64,000 bases of DNA from Chrysopilus asiliformis (lineage: Eukaryota > Arthropoda > Insecta > Diptera > Rhagionidae). The position numbers were made by a program, and so were the translations under genes. The stretch is from the NCBI GenBank assembly GCA_964034945.1, contig OZ035964.1:6870895-6934894 (forward strand), given 5' to 3'. Shown here one piece after another: positions 19,691 through 32,279 of this stretch. The stretch's first letter is position 1. Every line of letters starts with the position of its first letter. The notes beneath the pieces are model-generated. The model searched no databases, was not told the DNA's origin, and saw only the letters and a program-made list of their open reading frames with translations.

Positions 19691-22600
19691 TTGAAGCAGA
19701 ACATATTTTTCTCGAATTTTTATAGTCTTGCTGTTAGTAGGAAAAAATATTTCCGAGACCTTTTCGACACGGGAAATATTTTCCTCGAATATTTAGAGGC
19801 TTGTTCTGAGTAGGAAAAATATTTTCGTGGCCTTTTCTATCCGGGAAATATTTTTCTCGAATTTCTAGGGGCTTGTTTTTAGTGGGAAAAATATTTCCGA
19901 GACCTTTTCTATCCGGGAAATATTTTTCTCGAATTTTTACTCGCTTGTTCTGAATAGGAAAAATATTTCCGAGACCTTTTCTATTCGGGAAATATTTTCC
20001 TCGAATTTTTAAAGGCTTGCTCTGTTTAGGAAAAATATTTCTGAGACCTTTTCCACCCGGAAAATATTTTTCTCGAATGTTTAAAGGCTTGTTCTTAGTA
20101 GGAAAAATATTTCCGAGACCTTTTTCACCCGGAAAATATTTTTCTCGAATGTTTAAAGGCTTGTTCTTAGTAGGAAAAATATTTCCGAGACGTTTTCTAT
20201 CCGGAAAATATTTTTCTCGAATTTTTACTCGCTTGCTCTGACTAGGAAAAATATTTCCGAAACCTTTTCTATTCGGGAAATATTTTTCTCAAATTTTTAG
20301 AGGTTTGCTCTGAGTAGGAAAAATATTTCCGAGACCTTTTCTATCCGGGAAATATTTTTCTCGAATTTCTAGAAGCTTTTTCTGAATAGGAAAAATATTT
20401 CCGAGACCTTTTCTATCCGGGAAATATTTTTCTCGAATTTTTACTCGCTTGCTCTGACTAGGAAAAATATTTCCGAGACCGAGGGAAATATTTTTCTCGA
20501 ATTTTTACTCGCTTGTTCTGAGTAGGAAAAATATTTCCGAGACCTTTTCTATTCGGGAAATATTTTTCTCGAATTTTTAGTAGCTTGTTCTGAGTAGGAA
20601 AAATATTTCCGAGACCTTTTCTATCCGGGAAATATTTTTCTCGAATTTTTACTCGCTTGTTCTGACTAGGAAAAATATTTCCGAGACCTTTTCTATTCGG
20701 GAAATATTTTTCTGGAATTTTTACTCGCTTGTTCTGAATAGGAAAAATATTTCCGAGACCTTTTCTATCCGGGAAATATTTTTCTCGAATTTTTACTCGC
20801 TTGTTCTGACTAGGAAAAATATTTCCGAGACCTTTTCTATTCGGGAAATATTTTTCTCGAATTTTTACTCGCTTGTTCTGAGTAGGAAAAATATTTCCGA
20901 GACCTTTTCTATTCGGGAAATATTTTTCTCGAATTTTTACTCGCTTGTTCTGAGTAGGAAAAATATTTCCGAGACCTTTTCTATCCGGGAAATATTTTTC
21001 TCGAATTTTTACTCGCTTGTTCTGAGTAGGAAAAATATTTCCGAGACCTTTTCTACCCGGGAAATATTTTTCTCGAATTTTTACTCGCTTGTTCTGACTA
21101 GGAAAAATATTTCCGAGACCTTTTCTATTCGGGAAATATTTTTCTGGAATTTTTACTCGCTTGTTCTGACTAGGAAAAATATTTCCGAGACCTTTTCTAT
21201 CTGGGAAAAATTTTTCTCGATTTTCAAGAGGCTTGTTCTGAGTAGGAAAAATATTTCCGAGACCTTTTCTATTCGCTTGTTCTGAGTAGGAAAAATATTT
21301 CCGAGACCTTTTCTATTCGGGAAATATTCTTCTCGAATTTTTACTCGCTTGTTCTGAGTAGGAAAAATATTTCCGAGACCTTTTCTATCCGGGAAATATT
21401 TTTCTCGAATTTTTAGGGGCTTGCTCTGAGTAGGAAAAATATTTCCGAGAACTTTTCTATTCGGGAAATATTTTTCTCGAATTTTTAGTCGCTTGTTCTG
21501 AGTAGGAAAAATATTTCCGGGACCTTTTCTATCTGGGAAATATTTTTCTCGAATTTTTACTCGCTTGTTCTGAGTAGGAAAAATATTTCCGAGACCTTTC
21601 CTATTCGGGAAATATTTTTCTCGAATTTTTACTCGCTTGCTCTGAGTAGGAAAAATATTTCCGAGACCTTTTCTATCCGGGAAATATTTTTCTCGAATTT
21701 TTAGGGGCTTGCTCTGAGTAGGAAAAATATTTCCGAGACCTTTTCTATTCGGGAAATATTTTTCTCGAATTTTTACTCGCTTGTTCTGAGTAGGAAAAAT
21801 ATTTCCGAGACCTTTTCTATCTGGGAAATATTTTTCTCGAATTTTTACTCGCTTGTTCTGAGTAGGAAAAATATTTCCGAGGCCTTTTCTATTCCGGAAA
21901 TATTTTTCTCGAATTTTTACTCGCTTGCTCTGAGTAGGAAAAATATTTCCGAGACCTTTTCTATTCGGGAAATATTTTTCTCGAATTTTTACTCGCTTAT
22001 TCTGAGTAGGAAAAATATTTCCGAGACCTTTTCTATTCGGGAAATATTTTTCTCGAATTTTTACTCGCTTGTTCTGAGTAGGAAAAATATTTCCGAGACC
22101 TTTTCTATCTGGGAAAAATTTTTCTCGATTTTCAAGAGGCTTGTTCTGAGTAGGAAAAATATTTCCGAGACCTTTTCTATTCGGAAAATATTTTTCTCGA
22201 ATTTTTACTCGCTTGTTCTGAGTAGGAAAAATATTTCCGAGACCTTTTCTATTCGGGAAATATTTTTCTCGAATTTTTACTCGCTTGTTCTGACTAGGAA
22301 AAATATTTCCGAGACCTTTTCTATCCGGGAAATACTTTTCTCGAATTTTTACTCGCTTGTTCTGAGTAGGAAAAATATTTCCGAGAACTTTTCTATTCGG
22401 GAAATATTTTTCTCGAATTTTTACTCGCTTGTTCTGAGTAGGAAAAATATTTCCGAGACCTTTTCTATCCGGGAAATATTTTTCTCGAATTTTTACTCGC
22501 TTGTTCTGAGTAGGAAAAATATTTCCGAGACGTTTTCTATCCGGGAAATACTTTTCTCGAATTTTTACTCGCTTGTTCTCAGTAGCAAAAATATTTCCGA

Positions 22601-24271
22601 GACCTTTTCTATTCGGGAAATATTCTTCTCGAATTTTTACTCGCTTGTTCTGAGTAGGAAAAACATTCCCGAGACCTTTTCTATCCGGGAAATATTTTTC
22701 TCGAATTTTTAGGGGCTTGCTCTGAGTAGGAAAAATATTTCCGAGACCTTTTCTATTCGGGAAATGTTTTTCTCGAATTTTTACTCGCTTGTTCTGAGTA
22801 GGAAAAATATTTCCGAGAACTTTTCTATCCGGGAAATATTTTTCTCGAATTTCTAGAAGCTTGTTCTGAATAGGAAAAATATTTCCGAGACCTTTTCTAT
22901 CCGGGAAATATTTTTCTCGAATTTTTACTCGCTTGTTCTGAGTAGGAAAAATATTTCCGAGACCTTTTCTATTCGGGAAATATTTTTCTCAAATTTTTAG
23001 AGGTTTGCTCTGAGTAGGAAAAATATTTTCGAGACCTTTTCTATCCGGGAAATATTTTTCTCGAATTTCTAGAAGCTTGTTCTGAATAGGAAAAATATTT
23101 CCGAGACCTTTTCTATCCGGGAAATATTTTTCTCGAATTTTTACTCGCTTGTTCTGAGTAGGAAAAATATTTCCGAGACCTTTTCTATCCGGGAAATATT
23201 TTTCTCGAATTCTTACTCGCTTGTTCCTGGTAGGAAAAATATTTCCGAGACATTTTCTATCCGGGAAATATTTTTCTCGAATTTTTACTCGCTTGTTCTG
23301 AGTAGGAAAAATATTTCCGAGACCTTTTCTATTCGGGAAATATTTTTCTCGAATTTTTACTCGCTTGTTCTGAGTAGGAAAAATATTTCCGAGACCTTTT
23401 CTATCCGGGAAATATTTTTCTCGAATTTTTAGAAGCTTGTTCTTAGTTGGAAAAATATTTCCGAGACCTTTTCTATCCTGGAAATATTTTTCTCGATTTT
23501 TAACAGGTTTGTTCTGAGTAGGAAAAATACTTCCGAGACCATTTCTATCCGGGAAATATTTTTCTCGTATTTTTACTGGCTTGTTCTTAGTCGGAAAAAT
23601 ATTTCCGAGACCTTTTCTGTCCGGGAAATATTTTTCTCGATTTTTAAGAGGTTTGTTCTGAATAGGAAAAATATCTCCGAGACCTTTTCTACCCGGGAAA
23701 TATTTTTCTCGAAATTTTAGAGGCTTGTTCTGAGTAGGAAAAATATTTCCGAGACCTTTTCTACCCGGGAAATATTTTTCTCGAATTTTTAGAGGCTTGT
23801 TCTGAGTAGGAAAAATATTTCCGAGACCTTTTCTATCCGGGAAATATTTTTCTCGAATTTTTACTGGCTTGTTCTGAGTAGGAAAAATATTTCCGAGACC
23901 TTTTTTATCCGGGAAATATTTTTCTCGATTTTTACTCGCTTGTTCTGAGTAGGAAAAATATTTCCGAGACCGTTTCTATCCGAGAAATATTTTTCTCGAA
24001 TTTTTACTCGCTTGTTCTGACTAGGAAAAATATTTCCGAGACCTTTTCTATCCGGGAAATATTTTTCTCGAATTTTTAGGGGCTTGCTCTGAGTAGGAAA
24101 AATATTTCCGAGACCTTTTCTATTCGGGAAATATTTTTCTCGCTTGTTCTGAGTAGGAAAAATATTTCCGAGAACTTTTCTATCCGGGAAATATTTTTCT
24201 CGAATTTTTAGAGGCTTGTTCTGAGTAGAAAAAATATTTCCGAACCTTATCTATCCGGGAAATATTTTTCC
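19691..24271 (+). repeat. 72-bp satellite, array 4 (about 63 monomers)
   Basis: Mostly ACTCGCTTG-type monomers, in contrast to array 1. A diverged block (19993-20230) with GAATGTTTAAAGGCTTG and CACCCGG is shared with 30123-30360 and 43289-43525. A monomer shortened by 8 bp (GAGACCGAGGGAAATA, about 20475) recurs in arrays 1 and 7. The last 800 bp (23440-24260) are AGAGGCTTG-type and match blocks of array 1 near 11030-13900, which suggests an exchange between arrays. Confidence 0.96.
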
Positions 24272-24444
24272 TTTCTCCCCACAAAAAGGATTTTCTTACA
24301 GAGAGAACGATTTTCTACTGCCTTATTTTGTATTTCGGCAAAATAAAACATCAAATCGAAAGGTATTACATTATTAAAAACCATTATTTCGTATTCGAAT
24401 AAATTTCCTATTTCAAATTTTGAACTGCCGCCCGATTTCAGCAT
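24247..24444 (-). CDS. Unrecognised 65-codon open frame, copy 2 (doubtful)
   Basis: Counterpart of the frame at 14001-14183, five codons longer (NRSLC inserted). It ends in the satellite as before. It is probably fortuitous. Confidence 0.13.
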   Translation of the reverse strand: MLKSGGSSKFEIGNLFEYEIMVFNNVIPFDLMFYFAEIQNKAVENRSLCKKILFVGRKEKYFPDR

Positions 24445-24900
24445 GCAGATGTCGCTTCAGTGCTAACCTAAACGTCACTTTTAGTACGAGATCGTTTTCC
24501 GTCATTTCTCTCGAAAGCCGGCTTCCGAGAAATTAATTTATTTTGTCGGGGAAAAACTTGAAATCGCTGGTAATTTAGTGAGTAATCGTAAGGTAAGTGA
24601 TTTTTGCATCCTAAAGTGGTAAAATATTCGATTTCCAAGCGTTGGATTTATCGAAATTTGTTTACCAATTTTACCCTCGAATGTTGGGTTTTTCTCCCCC
24701 ATAAAAAGTGGAAATTCTTCGTAATTTCAAGAAAAGTGAATTAATTGAACTGAATTTCAAGTGTTTTTCATAAAATTTTGTGCTAAAAATTGTAAAAATC
24801 GTCCAGTGGTAGGAAACCTGAAAAAATGGCCTTTCGATTTTTCCGTGCTCGCATTTTCATTGAAATTCCCGTGCTATAGCGAATTTAAAACAGACTCAAT

Positions 24901-26860
24901 ATGAAAATTAATCGCTGGAAATTGGAAAATCGTTTTTCTATAAGAAAATCACCGTTTCCGGTAAGTTTTTTTTTTGGTATTTCCTAGATTTTATTTCCTA
25001 AATAAAACTAAAAACTTCTTCGCCGCGATTTCAATTGCGGCCGGACGACCGCGAATTATGAAATAAATTTCAATTTTCCTGTTGGCGCGAAACATTTGAA
25101 TTTGGAAAAGTTTCGTTGCTGCGATTCCTATTTTTATCCTTTCCCAAAGAATATTTTCTATTTTTTCGGGATATTTTCATGAAAAAAAAATTTATTCCTG
25201 CGCAAAATTCGACTCCACAACCTGTTGGTGGGTGGGAGGGTGGGTGGGTGGTGGGCGCACATGCTGGATGAGCGACAGGTGACCACCAGTTGTGCGGTGT
25301 GTGTGTGGCTCAGCGGATGACGTCATGCACATCATGCACCGCGCTAGGAATGCCTTCGTTTGGAAGCAGGGCGAGAAGGATTCGAAGACCTTTTCTATCC
25401 GGGAAATACTTTTCTCGAATTTTTGGTCGCTTGTTCTGAATAGGAAAAATATTTCCGAGACATTTTCTATTCGGGAAATATTTTTCTCGAATTTTTACTC
25501 GCTTGTTCTGAGTAGGAAAAATATTTCCGAGACCTTTTCTATTCGGGAAATATTTTTTTCGAATTTTTAGAGGCTTGTTCTTAGTGGGAAAAATATTTCC
25601 GAAATTTTTTTTATCCGGGAAATATTTTTCTAGAATTTTTACTGGCTTGTTCTGAGTAGGAAAAATAATCCGAGACCTTTTCTATTCGGGAAATATTTTT
25701 CTCGAATTTTTACTCGCCGAGACCCTTTCTATCCGGGAAATATTTTTCTCGAATTTTTGGTCGCTTGTTCTGAGTAGGGAAAATATTTCCGAGACCTTTT
25801 CTATCCGGGAAATATTTTTCTCGAATTTTTACTCGCTTGTTCTAAATAGGAAAAATATTTCCGAAACCTTTTCTATTCGGGAAATATTTTTCTCGAATTT
25901 TTACTCGCTTGTTCTGAGTAGGGAAAATATTTCCGAGACCTTTTCTATCCAGGAAATATTTTTCTCGAATTTTTACTCGCTTGTTCTGAGTAGGGAAAAT
26001 ATTTCCGAGACCTTTTCTATCCGGGAAATATTTTTCTCGAATTTTTACTCGCTTGTTCTGAATAGGAAAAATATTTCCGAAACCTTTTCTATTCGGGAAA
26101 TATTTTTCTCAAATTTTTACAGGTTTGCTCTGAGTAGGAAAAATATTTCCGAGACCTTTTCTATCCGGGAAATATTTTTCTCGAATTTTTACTCACTTGC
26201 TCTGAGTAGGAAAAATATTTCCGAGACCTTTTCTATCCGGGAAATATTTTTCTCGAATTTTAAGAGGCATCATATTCTGTGCAAGACAATTCAAATGAAA
26301 TTTTCCCATCTGAATGAATTTTTCGCATGATTTAATAAAATGTTCATTGAAAAAGTGTGGAAAATAGATTTTTGTTTGAATATTCGGGGAGTTCATCATA
26401 AAAATCTTGTTTACGGCGAAAATTTTAATTAGGATTAAATGTTGGCTAGAGGAGTCAATGTAAAAAAAAGGTGAATAATATAAATCCCCTAGTGTTGCCA
26501 TTCGTGAAAAAGTAGATGGAATAAAATATTTTGTTTACTTTAAAATATTCTAAAAACTAGTAAAAAATTCTTTTAGATTTATAAAATGCCATTAGGAGAT
26601 CGAAAAATACTTTTCAGTTGAAAACTATCATAATAAAAACCAAAATACTGGTTGTGAATCAAAAACGATTTGTAATTTCGCGCCTAAGAAAAATTCAATC
26701 GCCACACTCCGCACCATGTCCAGCAAAAATTACCGCACCGCCACCACATAGAGGCGATTTTCGCCACCCATCATTGGAATGGCTGACAGAGAGTGCGTCC
26801 AGTGAGTCTGAGAACGACGATTCTTCATTTTGCAAATCATTTAGCGACGCCATTGTCTAA
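24901..26860 (+). CDS. Candidate two-exon gene, copy 2 (100 residues)
   Basis: Exon 1 is 24901-24960 (ATG, 20 codons, CCG/GTAAGT) and exon 2 is 26618-26860, preceded by ACTTTTCAG. Exon 1 is identical to copy 1. Exon 2 differs at two bases: one changes residue 13 of the exon from A to V, and one is silent in a proline codon. Stop, splice sites and AATAAA (26922-26927) are all kept. The intron is 1657 bp, shorter than in copy 1 because the retroelement fragment is absent; it again holds a SINE-like repeat and a short 72-bp array. Two copies with no disrupting change is consistent with a gene, but overall similarity is so high that it may only reflect a recent duplication. Function unknown. Confidence 0.42.
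25150..25388 (+). mobile_element. tRNA-SINE-like repeat, truncated by satellite (copy 2)
   Basis: Same structure as 15205-15421, with an expanded GGTGGGTGGGAGGG tract. The B-box position reads GATTCGAAGACC and runs directly into the satellite at about 25388. The identical junction in both blocks shows that the fusion predates the 10-kb duplication. Confidence 0.5.
25386..26266 (+). repeat. 72-bp satellite, array 5 (about 12 monomers, intronic)
   Basis: Counterpart of array 2 with the same truncated monomer near 25715. It differs in its middle: the TATGCGGG...TTTTACTTG monomers of array 2 are replaced here by ACTCGCTTG monomers with AGGGAAAATATT. Small arrays therefore also changed after the duplication. 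Confidence 0.95.
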
Positions 26861-26921
26861 AAAAATTTCTATTAATCATTAGTGCGGTTTTTCGACAAAA
26901 CGTTTAATATAAAATATTTGA

Positions 26922-26927
26922 AATAAA
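26922..26927 (+). terminator. AATAAA polyadenylation signal, gene copy 2
   Basis: Same position relative to the stop as in copy 1. Confidence 0.33.
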
Positions 26928-27164
26928 CGCGATAAATATCGGTAATCATTTTTATGTAATCAGAATGTACCAAAGTGCGGAATTTAGTTCGAAGTTCTCA
27001 TCGAACGAAATCGTTACAAACTCCGGAAGATTTTTCTACGAAATTTAATGGAGTCGCCGGAAGAAGCGATCAGAAATTTTTCTTGTCTCTTTTTTACCGG
27101 GAAATTTGATTCGTTTTTTTTTCGCGAGTGTGTGTGAATTGCAAGAGTGAACTTTTAGTGTGTG

Positions 27165-27803
27165 TTCTTAGACGGAAGAAATTATTTCCCTGGTCTTTGG
27201 CACCTTGGCTCGAATTTTTACTCGCTTGTTCTGAGTTGGAAAAATATTTCTGAGACCTTTTTTACACGGAAAATATTTTTCTCGAATTTTTAGAGGCTTG
27301 TTCTGAGTAGGAAAAATATTTCCGAGACCTTTTCTATCCGGGAAATATTTTTCTCGAATATTTAGAGGCTTGTTCCGAGTGGGAAAAATATTTCCGAGAC
27401 CTTTTCTATCCGGGAAATATTTTACTTGAATTTTCAGAGGTTTGCTCTGAGTAGGAAAAATATTTCCGAGACCTTTTCTATCCGGGAAATATTTTACTTG
27501 AATTTTCAGAGGTTTGCTCTGAGTAGGAAAAATATTTCCGAGACCTTTTCTATCCGGGAAATATTTTTCTCGAATTTTTACTCACTTGCTCTGAGTAGGA
27601 AAAATATTTCCGAGACCTTTTCTATCCGGGAAATATTTTTCTCGAATTTTTACTCGCTTGTTCTGAGTAGGAAAAATATTTCCGAGACCTTTTCTATCCG
27701 GGAAATATTTTTCTCGAATTTTTAGAGGCTTGTTCTTAGTAGGAAAAATACTTTCGAGACCATTTCTATTCGGGAAATATTTTGCTCTAATTTTCACAGG
27801 CTT
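27165..27803 (+). repeat. 72-bp satellite, array 6 (about 9 monomers)
   Basis: Counterpart of array 3 with one additional monomer near 27660-27735. Both edges show the same eroded monomers as array 3. Confidence 0.93.
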
Positions 27804-28110
27804 GCCATTTTTGTAACACTATTAATCCACGTGGGCATTTTATTCTTTTTTTCCTCGTTTTTGTTTGCGTTTTAACATAACTGTGAATAAAATGGAGACT
27901 AATTTCTTTTTTTTCGGATTTTCAGATTTTTTTCGATGTTTCCACGTAAATTGGTTCGAGAGGAATTCCATACGGAACAGGACCCATAAAGATTAAAATT
28001 CCTGGTGAGTGTTTTTTTTTACTTTCTTAATTTTAATTTAATTGAATTAATTTGAAAATCCTTATGAAAAGCGTCAGTTTGTCAGTCTGTCATTTTCACC
28101 GCGCAATTTC
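27804..28110 (+). other. Low-copy segment with exon-like 79 bp (27926-28004), copy 2
   Basis: Near-identical to 17766-18069, including both splice-like boundaries and the internal stop. Confidence 0.25.
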
Positions 28111-28822
28111 AGTCTCTTTCTTTACTTTTTTTATTTATATTAAAAAGGCAATTTAGTCTTACATACCTCATATGATGAAAAAACATTTAAAAACCCGAGA
28201 AATAATTGAAGTAGAAAGTTGAAATTTGGCACAGAACAGGATTTTATCAAAATATAAACCTCTTCGAATAATGGGAAAAATTTAACCACTCCTTGCCCCC
28301 TCTTCCATAGAAATGGAAAAGATTTTTGGGATTTTCTCGAAAGGGATTGTCTTTTTCTTTTTCGTTCGAACCAAAAGGAAATCCGGTTTTCCGACAAAGA
28401 AATATTCTTAAACATGTCCTTATGTTTAAACATAACAAAAGCTATAATTGCCAATCTGGCAATCATTGGAGACCCGTATGGTGATATTCGTATCAAAATT
28501 CGAACAGTTGTACCAAAATTCCACTTTGAAGTCAAACTTTCCAATAAGATTTTTTAAAATTTATTCCAATCGGATTTTGATGTATGGAAGTTTTATGTAG
28601 AATCATATCCTAAATAACTTTTGTTCTTGGACTTTTTTGATAAGATGCACCGTTTTTGAGATATTCACAAAAAACGATTTCGTTCGTATGGGGGGTACCC
28701 CCCCCTAATGGTCCATTTTTGCCCATTAACGAACTTAGCCTCGCATTTTACGAAAAACGGATCTGTGCAAACTTTCAAGTCTCTAGCTCAATCCGTGCGC
28801 CCGCAATCCGCGCCACAGACAG

Positions 28823-28853
<31 letters not shown>

Positions 28854-29040
28854 GACGGACAGACAGACAGACAGACGGACGGACAGACAGACAGACGGAC
28901 GGACATGCAAAAATTAAATATTTTTATCATTCTAAACACACTGGTGTAATTCATTTTTTTGTGCGATGACGGGATCTTGGCGTTACAAACGGTAAGGCAA
29001 AGTTAATATACCCTTTGGTTTCACCATACGGGTATAAAAA
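28111..29040 (+). mobile_element. (GTCY)n-containing interspersed element, copy 3
   Basis: Matches copies 1 and 2 and keeps the GATAAGATGCACC segment lost in copy 2. It lacks about 6 bp (ATTAAA-type) near 28164. The microsatellite is at about 28815-28903. No MITE at the TAA site (28993-28995). Confidence 0.65.
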
Positions 29041-29089
29041 TATTTCTTTGTCGGAATTCTAATTTTTATCATTTCGCAAAGACACTGTC

Positions 29090-29540
29090 AATATTTTGCA
29101 TATTTCTGGATATTTTCATAAAAAAAATTATTTTCCTGTGAAAAATTCGACTCCACAAAAATTCGACTATCGGTAGGTGTAGGGATGGGTGGGTGGTGGG
29201 CGCACATGCTGGATGAGCGACAGGTGACCACCAGTTGTGCGGTGGACATCTTAGTGTGTGGGTAGTTGCGTGTGTGGCTCAGCGGATGACGTCATGCACA
29301 TCGTGCAGCACCGCGCTAGGAATTCCTTCGTCCGGAAGCAGGGCTAGAAGGGCTCGAAAAAGTGAACTTCTAGGCCTGCAATAATCTGCATTATCGCAAT
29401 TTTTACACTCAATTGATAGTATCTCTTGCAGGTATTTTCTCTAAGCAATTTGATGTACAAAATTTTGTCTTTTAAATTAAAAAAAAAACTAATTTAAAAG
29501 TGGGAAGAACTTTTCTAATTTTGCTGTACAAATTTTTTTC
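29090..29540 (+). mobile_element. tRNA-SINE-like repeat, copy at second 10-kb block
   Basis: Near-identical to 19040-19480. Uninterrupted GGTGTAGGGATGGG marks the empty site for the 280-bp MITE. Confidence 0.5.
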
Positions 29541-29544
29541 ACGA

Positions 29545-29757
29545 ATTTTCTAAGGTGATTCCTAGATCGGAGAATCTGTCTTTGAATTTTAATGGCATTT
29601 TCTACGTTGAAATTTTTTTCTTGAATTTCTGGACGGCTTTATGACGTTATAAACTTTTGTTTGGAATTTTTGGAGAACTTTTCCTTCAGGCCTTTTTGGA
29701 GGCCTTTTATACACAAACTATCTGTTTCCATGGAATTTGAGAGTTTTTTTTGAAGCA
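29545..29757 (+). repeat. Flank segment before array 7
   Basis: Same as 19485-19690, with a small local change (CCTTCAGGCCTTTTTGGAGG). It decays into satellite over its last 100 bp. Confidence 0.6.
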
Positions 29758-32279
29758 GAACATATTTTTCTCGAATTTTTATAGTTTTGCTGTTAGTAGG
29801 AAAAAATATTTCCGAGACCTTTTCGACACGGGAAATATTTTCCTCGAATATTTAGAGGCTTGTTCTGAGTAGGAAAAATATTTTCGTGGCCTTTTCTATC
29901 CGGGAAATATTTTTCTCGAATTTCTAGGGGCTTGTTCTTAGTGGGAAAAATATTTCCGAGACCTTTTCTATTCGGGAAATATTTTTCTCGAATTTTTACT
30001 CGCTTGGTCTGAATAGGAAAAATATTTCCGAGACATTTTCTATCCGGGAAATATTTTTCTCGAATTTTTACTCGCTTGTTCTGAATAGGAAAAATATTTC
30101 CGAGACCTTTTCTATTCGGGAAATATTTTCCTCGAATTTTTAAAGGCTTGCTCTGTGTAGGAAAAATATTTCTGAGACCTTTTCCACCCGGAAAATATTT
30201 TTCTCGAATGTTTAAAGGCTTGTTCCTAGCAGGAAAAATATTTCCGAGACCTTTTTCACCCGGAAAATATTTTTCTCGAATGTTTAAAGGCTTGTTCTTA
30301 GTAGGAAAAATATTTCCGAGACGTTTTCTATCCGGAAAATATTTTTCTCGAATTTTTACTCGCTTGCTCTGACTAGGAAAAATATTTCCGAAACCTTTTC
30401 TATTCGGGAAATATTTTTCTCAAATTTTTAGAGGTTTGCTCTGAGTAGGAAAAATATTTCCGAGACCTTTTCTATCCGGGAAATATTTTTCTCGAATTTC
30501 TAGAAGCTTTTTCTGAATAGGAAAAATATTTCCGAGACCTTTTCTATCCGGGAAATATTTTTCTCGAATTTTTACTCGCTTGCTCTGACTAGGAAAAATA
30601 TTTCCGAGACCGAGGGAAATATTTTTCTCGAATTTTTACTCGCTTGTTCTGAGTAGGAAAAGTATTTCCGAGACCTTTTCTATCCGGGAAATATTTTTCT
30701 CGAATTTTTACTCGCTTGTTCTGACTAGGAAAAATATTTCCGAGACCTTTTCTATTCGGGAAATATTTTTCTCGAATTTTTAGTCGCTTGTTCTGAGTAG
30801 GAAAAGTATTTCCGAGACCTTTTCTATCCGGGAAATATTTTTCTCGAATTTTTACTCGCTTGTTCTGACTAGGAAAAATATTTCCGAGACCTTTTCTATT
30901 CGGGAAATATTTTTCTGGAATTTTTACTCGCTTGTTCTGAATAGGAAAAATATTTCCGAGACCTTTTCTCTCCGGGAAATATTTTTCTCGAATTTTTACT
31001 CGCTTGTTCTGACTAGGAAAAATATTTCCGAGACCTTTTCTATTCGGGAAATATTTTTCTCGAATTTTTACTCGCTTGTTCTGAGTAGGAAAAATATTTC
31101 CGAGACCTTTTCTATTCGGGAAATATTTTTCTCGAATTTTTACTCGCTTGTTCTGAGTAGGAAAAATATTTCCGAGACCTTTTCTATCCGGGAAATATTT
31201 TTCTCGAATTTTTACTCGCTTGTTCTGAGTAGGAAAAATATTTCCGAGACCTTTTCTATCTGGCAAATATTTTTCACGAATTTTTACTCGCTTGTTCTGA
31301 GTAGGAAAAATATTTCCGGGACCTTTTCTATTCGGGAAATATTTTTCTCGAATCTTTACTCGCTTGTTCCTAGCAGGAAAAATATTTCCGAGACCTTTTC
31401 TATTCGGGAAATATTTTTCTCGAATTTTTACTCGCTTGTTCTGAGTAGGAAAAGTATTTCCGAGACCTTTTCTATCCGGGAAATATTTTTCTCGAATTTT
31501 TACTCGCTTGTTCTGACTAGGAAAAATATTTCCGAGACCTTTTCTATTCGGGAAATATTTTTCTCGAATTTTTAGTCGCTTGTTCTGAGTAGGAAAAGTA
31601 TTTCCGAGACCTTTTCTATCCGGAAAATATTTTTCTCGAATTTTTACTCGCTTGTTCTGACTAGGAAAAATATTTCCGAGACCTTTTCTATTCGGGAAAT
31701 ATTTTTCTGGAATTTTTACTCGCTTGTTCTGAATAGGAAAAATATTTCCGAGACCTTTTCTATTCGGGAAATATTTTTCTCGAATTTTTACTCGCTTGTT
31801 CTGACTAGGAAAAATATTTCCGAGACCTTTTCTATCCGGGAAATATTTTTCTCGAATTTTTACTCGCTTGTTCTGAGTAGGAAAAATATTTCCGAGACCT
31901 TTTCTATCCGGGAAATATTTTTCTCGAATTTTTACTCGCTTGTTCTGACTAGGAAAAATATTTCCGAGACCTTTTCTATCCGGGAAATATTTTTCTGGAA
32001 TTTTTACTCGCTTGTTCTGAATAGGAAAAATATTTCCGAGACCTTTTCTATTCGGGAAATATTTTTCTCGAATTTTTACTCGCTTGTTCTGAGTAGGAAA
32101 AATATTTCCGAGACCTTTTCTATTCGGGAAATATTTTTCTCGAATTTTTACTCGCTTGCTCTGAGTAGGAAAAATATTTCCGAGACCTTTTCTATTCGGG
32201 AAATATTTTTCTCGAATTTTTACTCGCTTGTTCTGACTAGGAAAAATATTTCCGAGACCTTTTCTATCCGGGAAATATT

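Noticed and set aside
30589..31266. A 225-codon minus-strand frame with 24-residue repeats (KGLGNIFPTQNKRVKIREKY)
   Set aside because: This is the 72-bp satellite read in frame. The same peptide appears wherever monomers lack an indel, on both strands in other frames.
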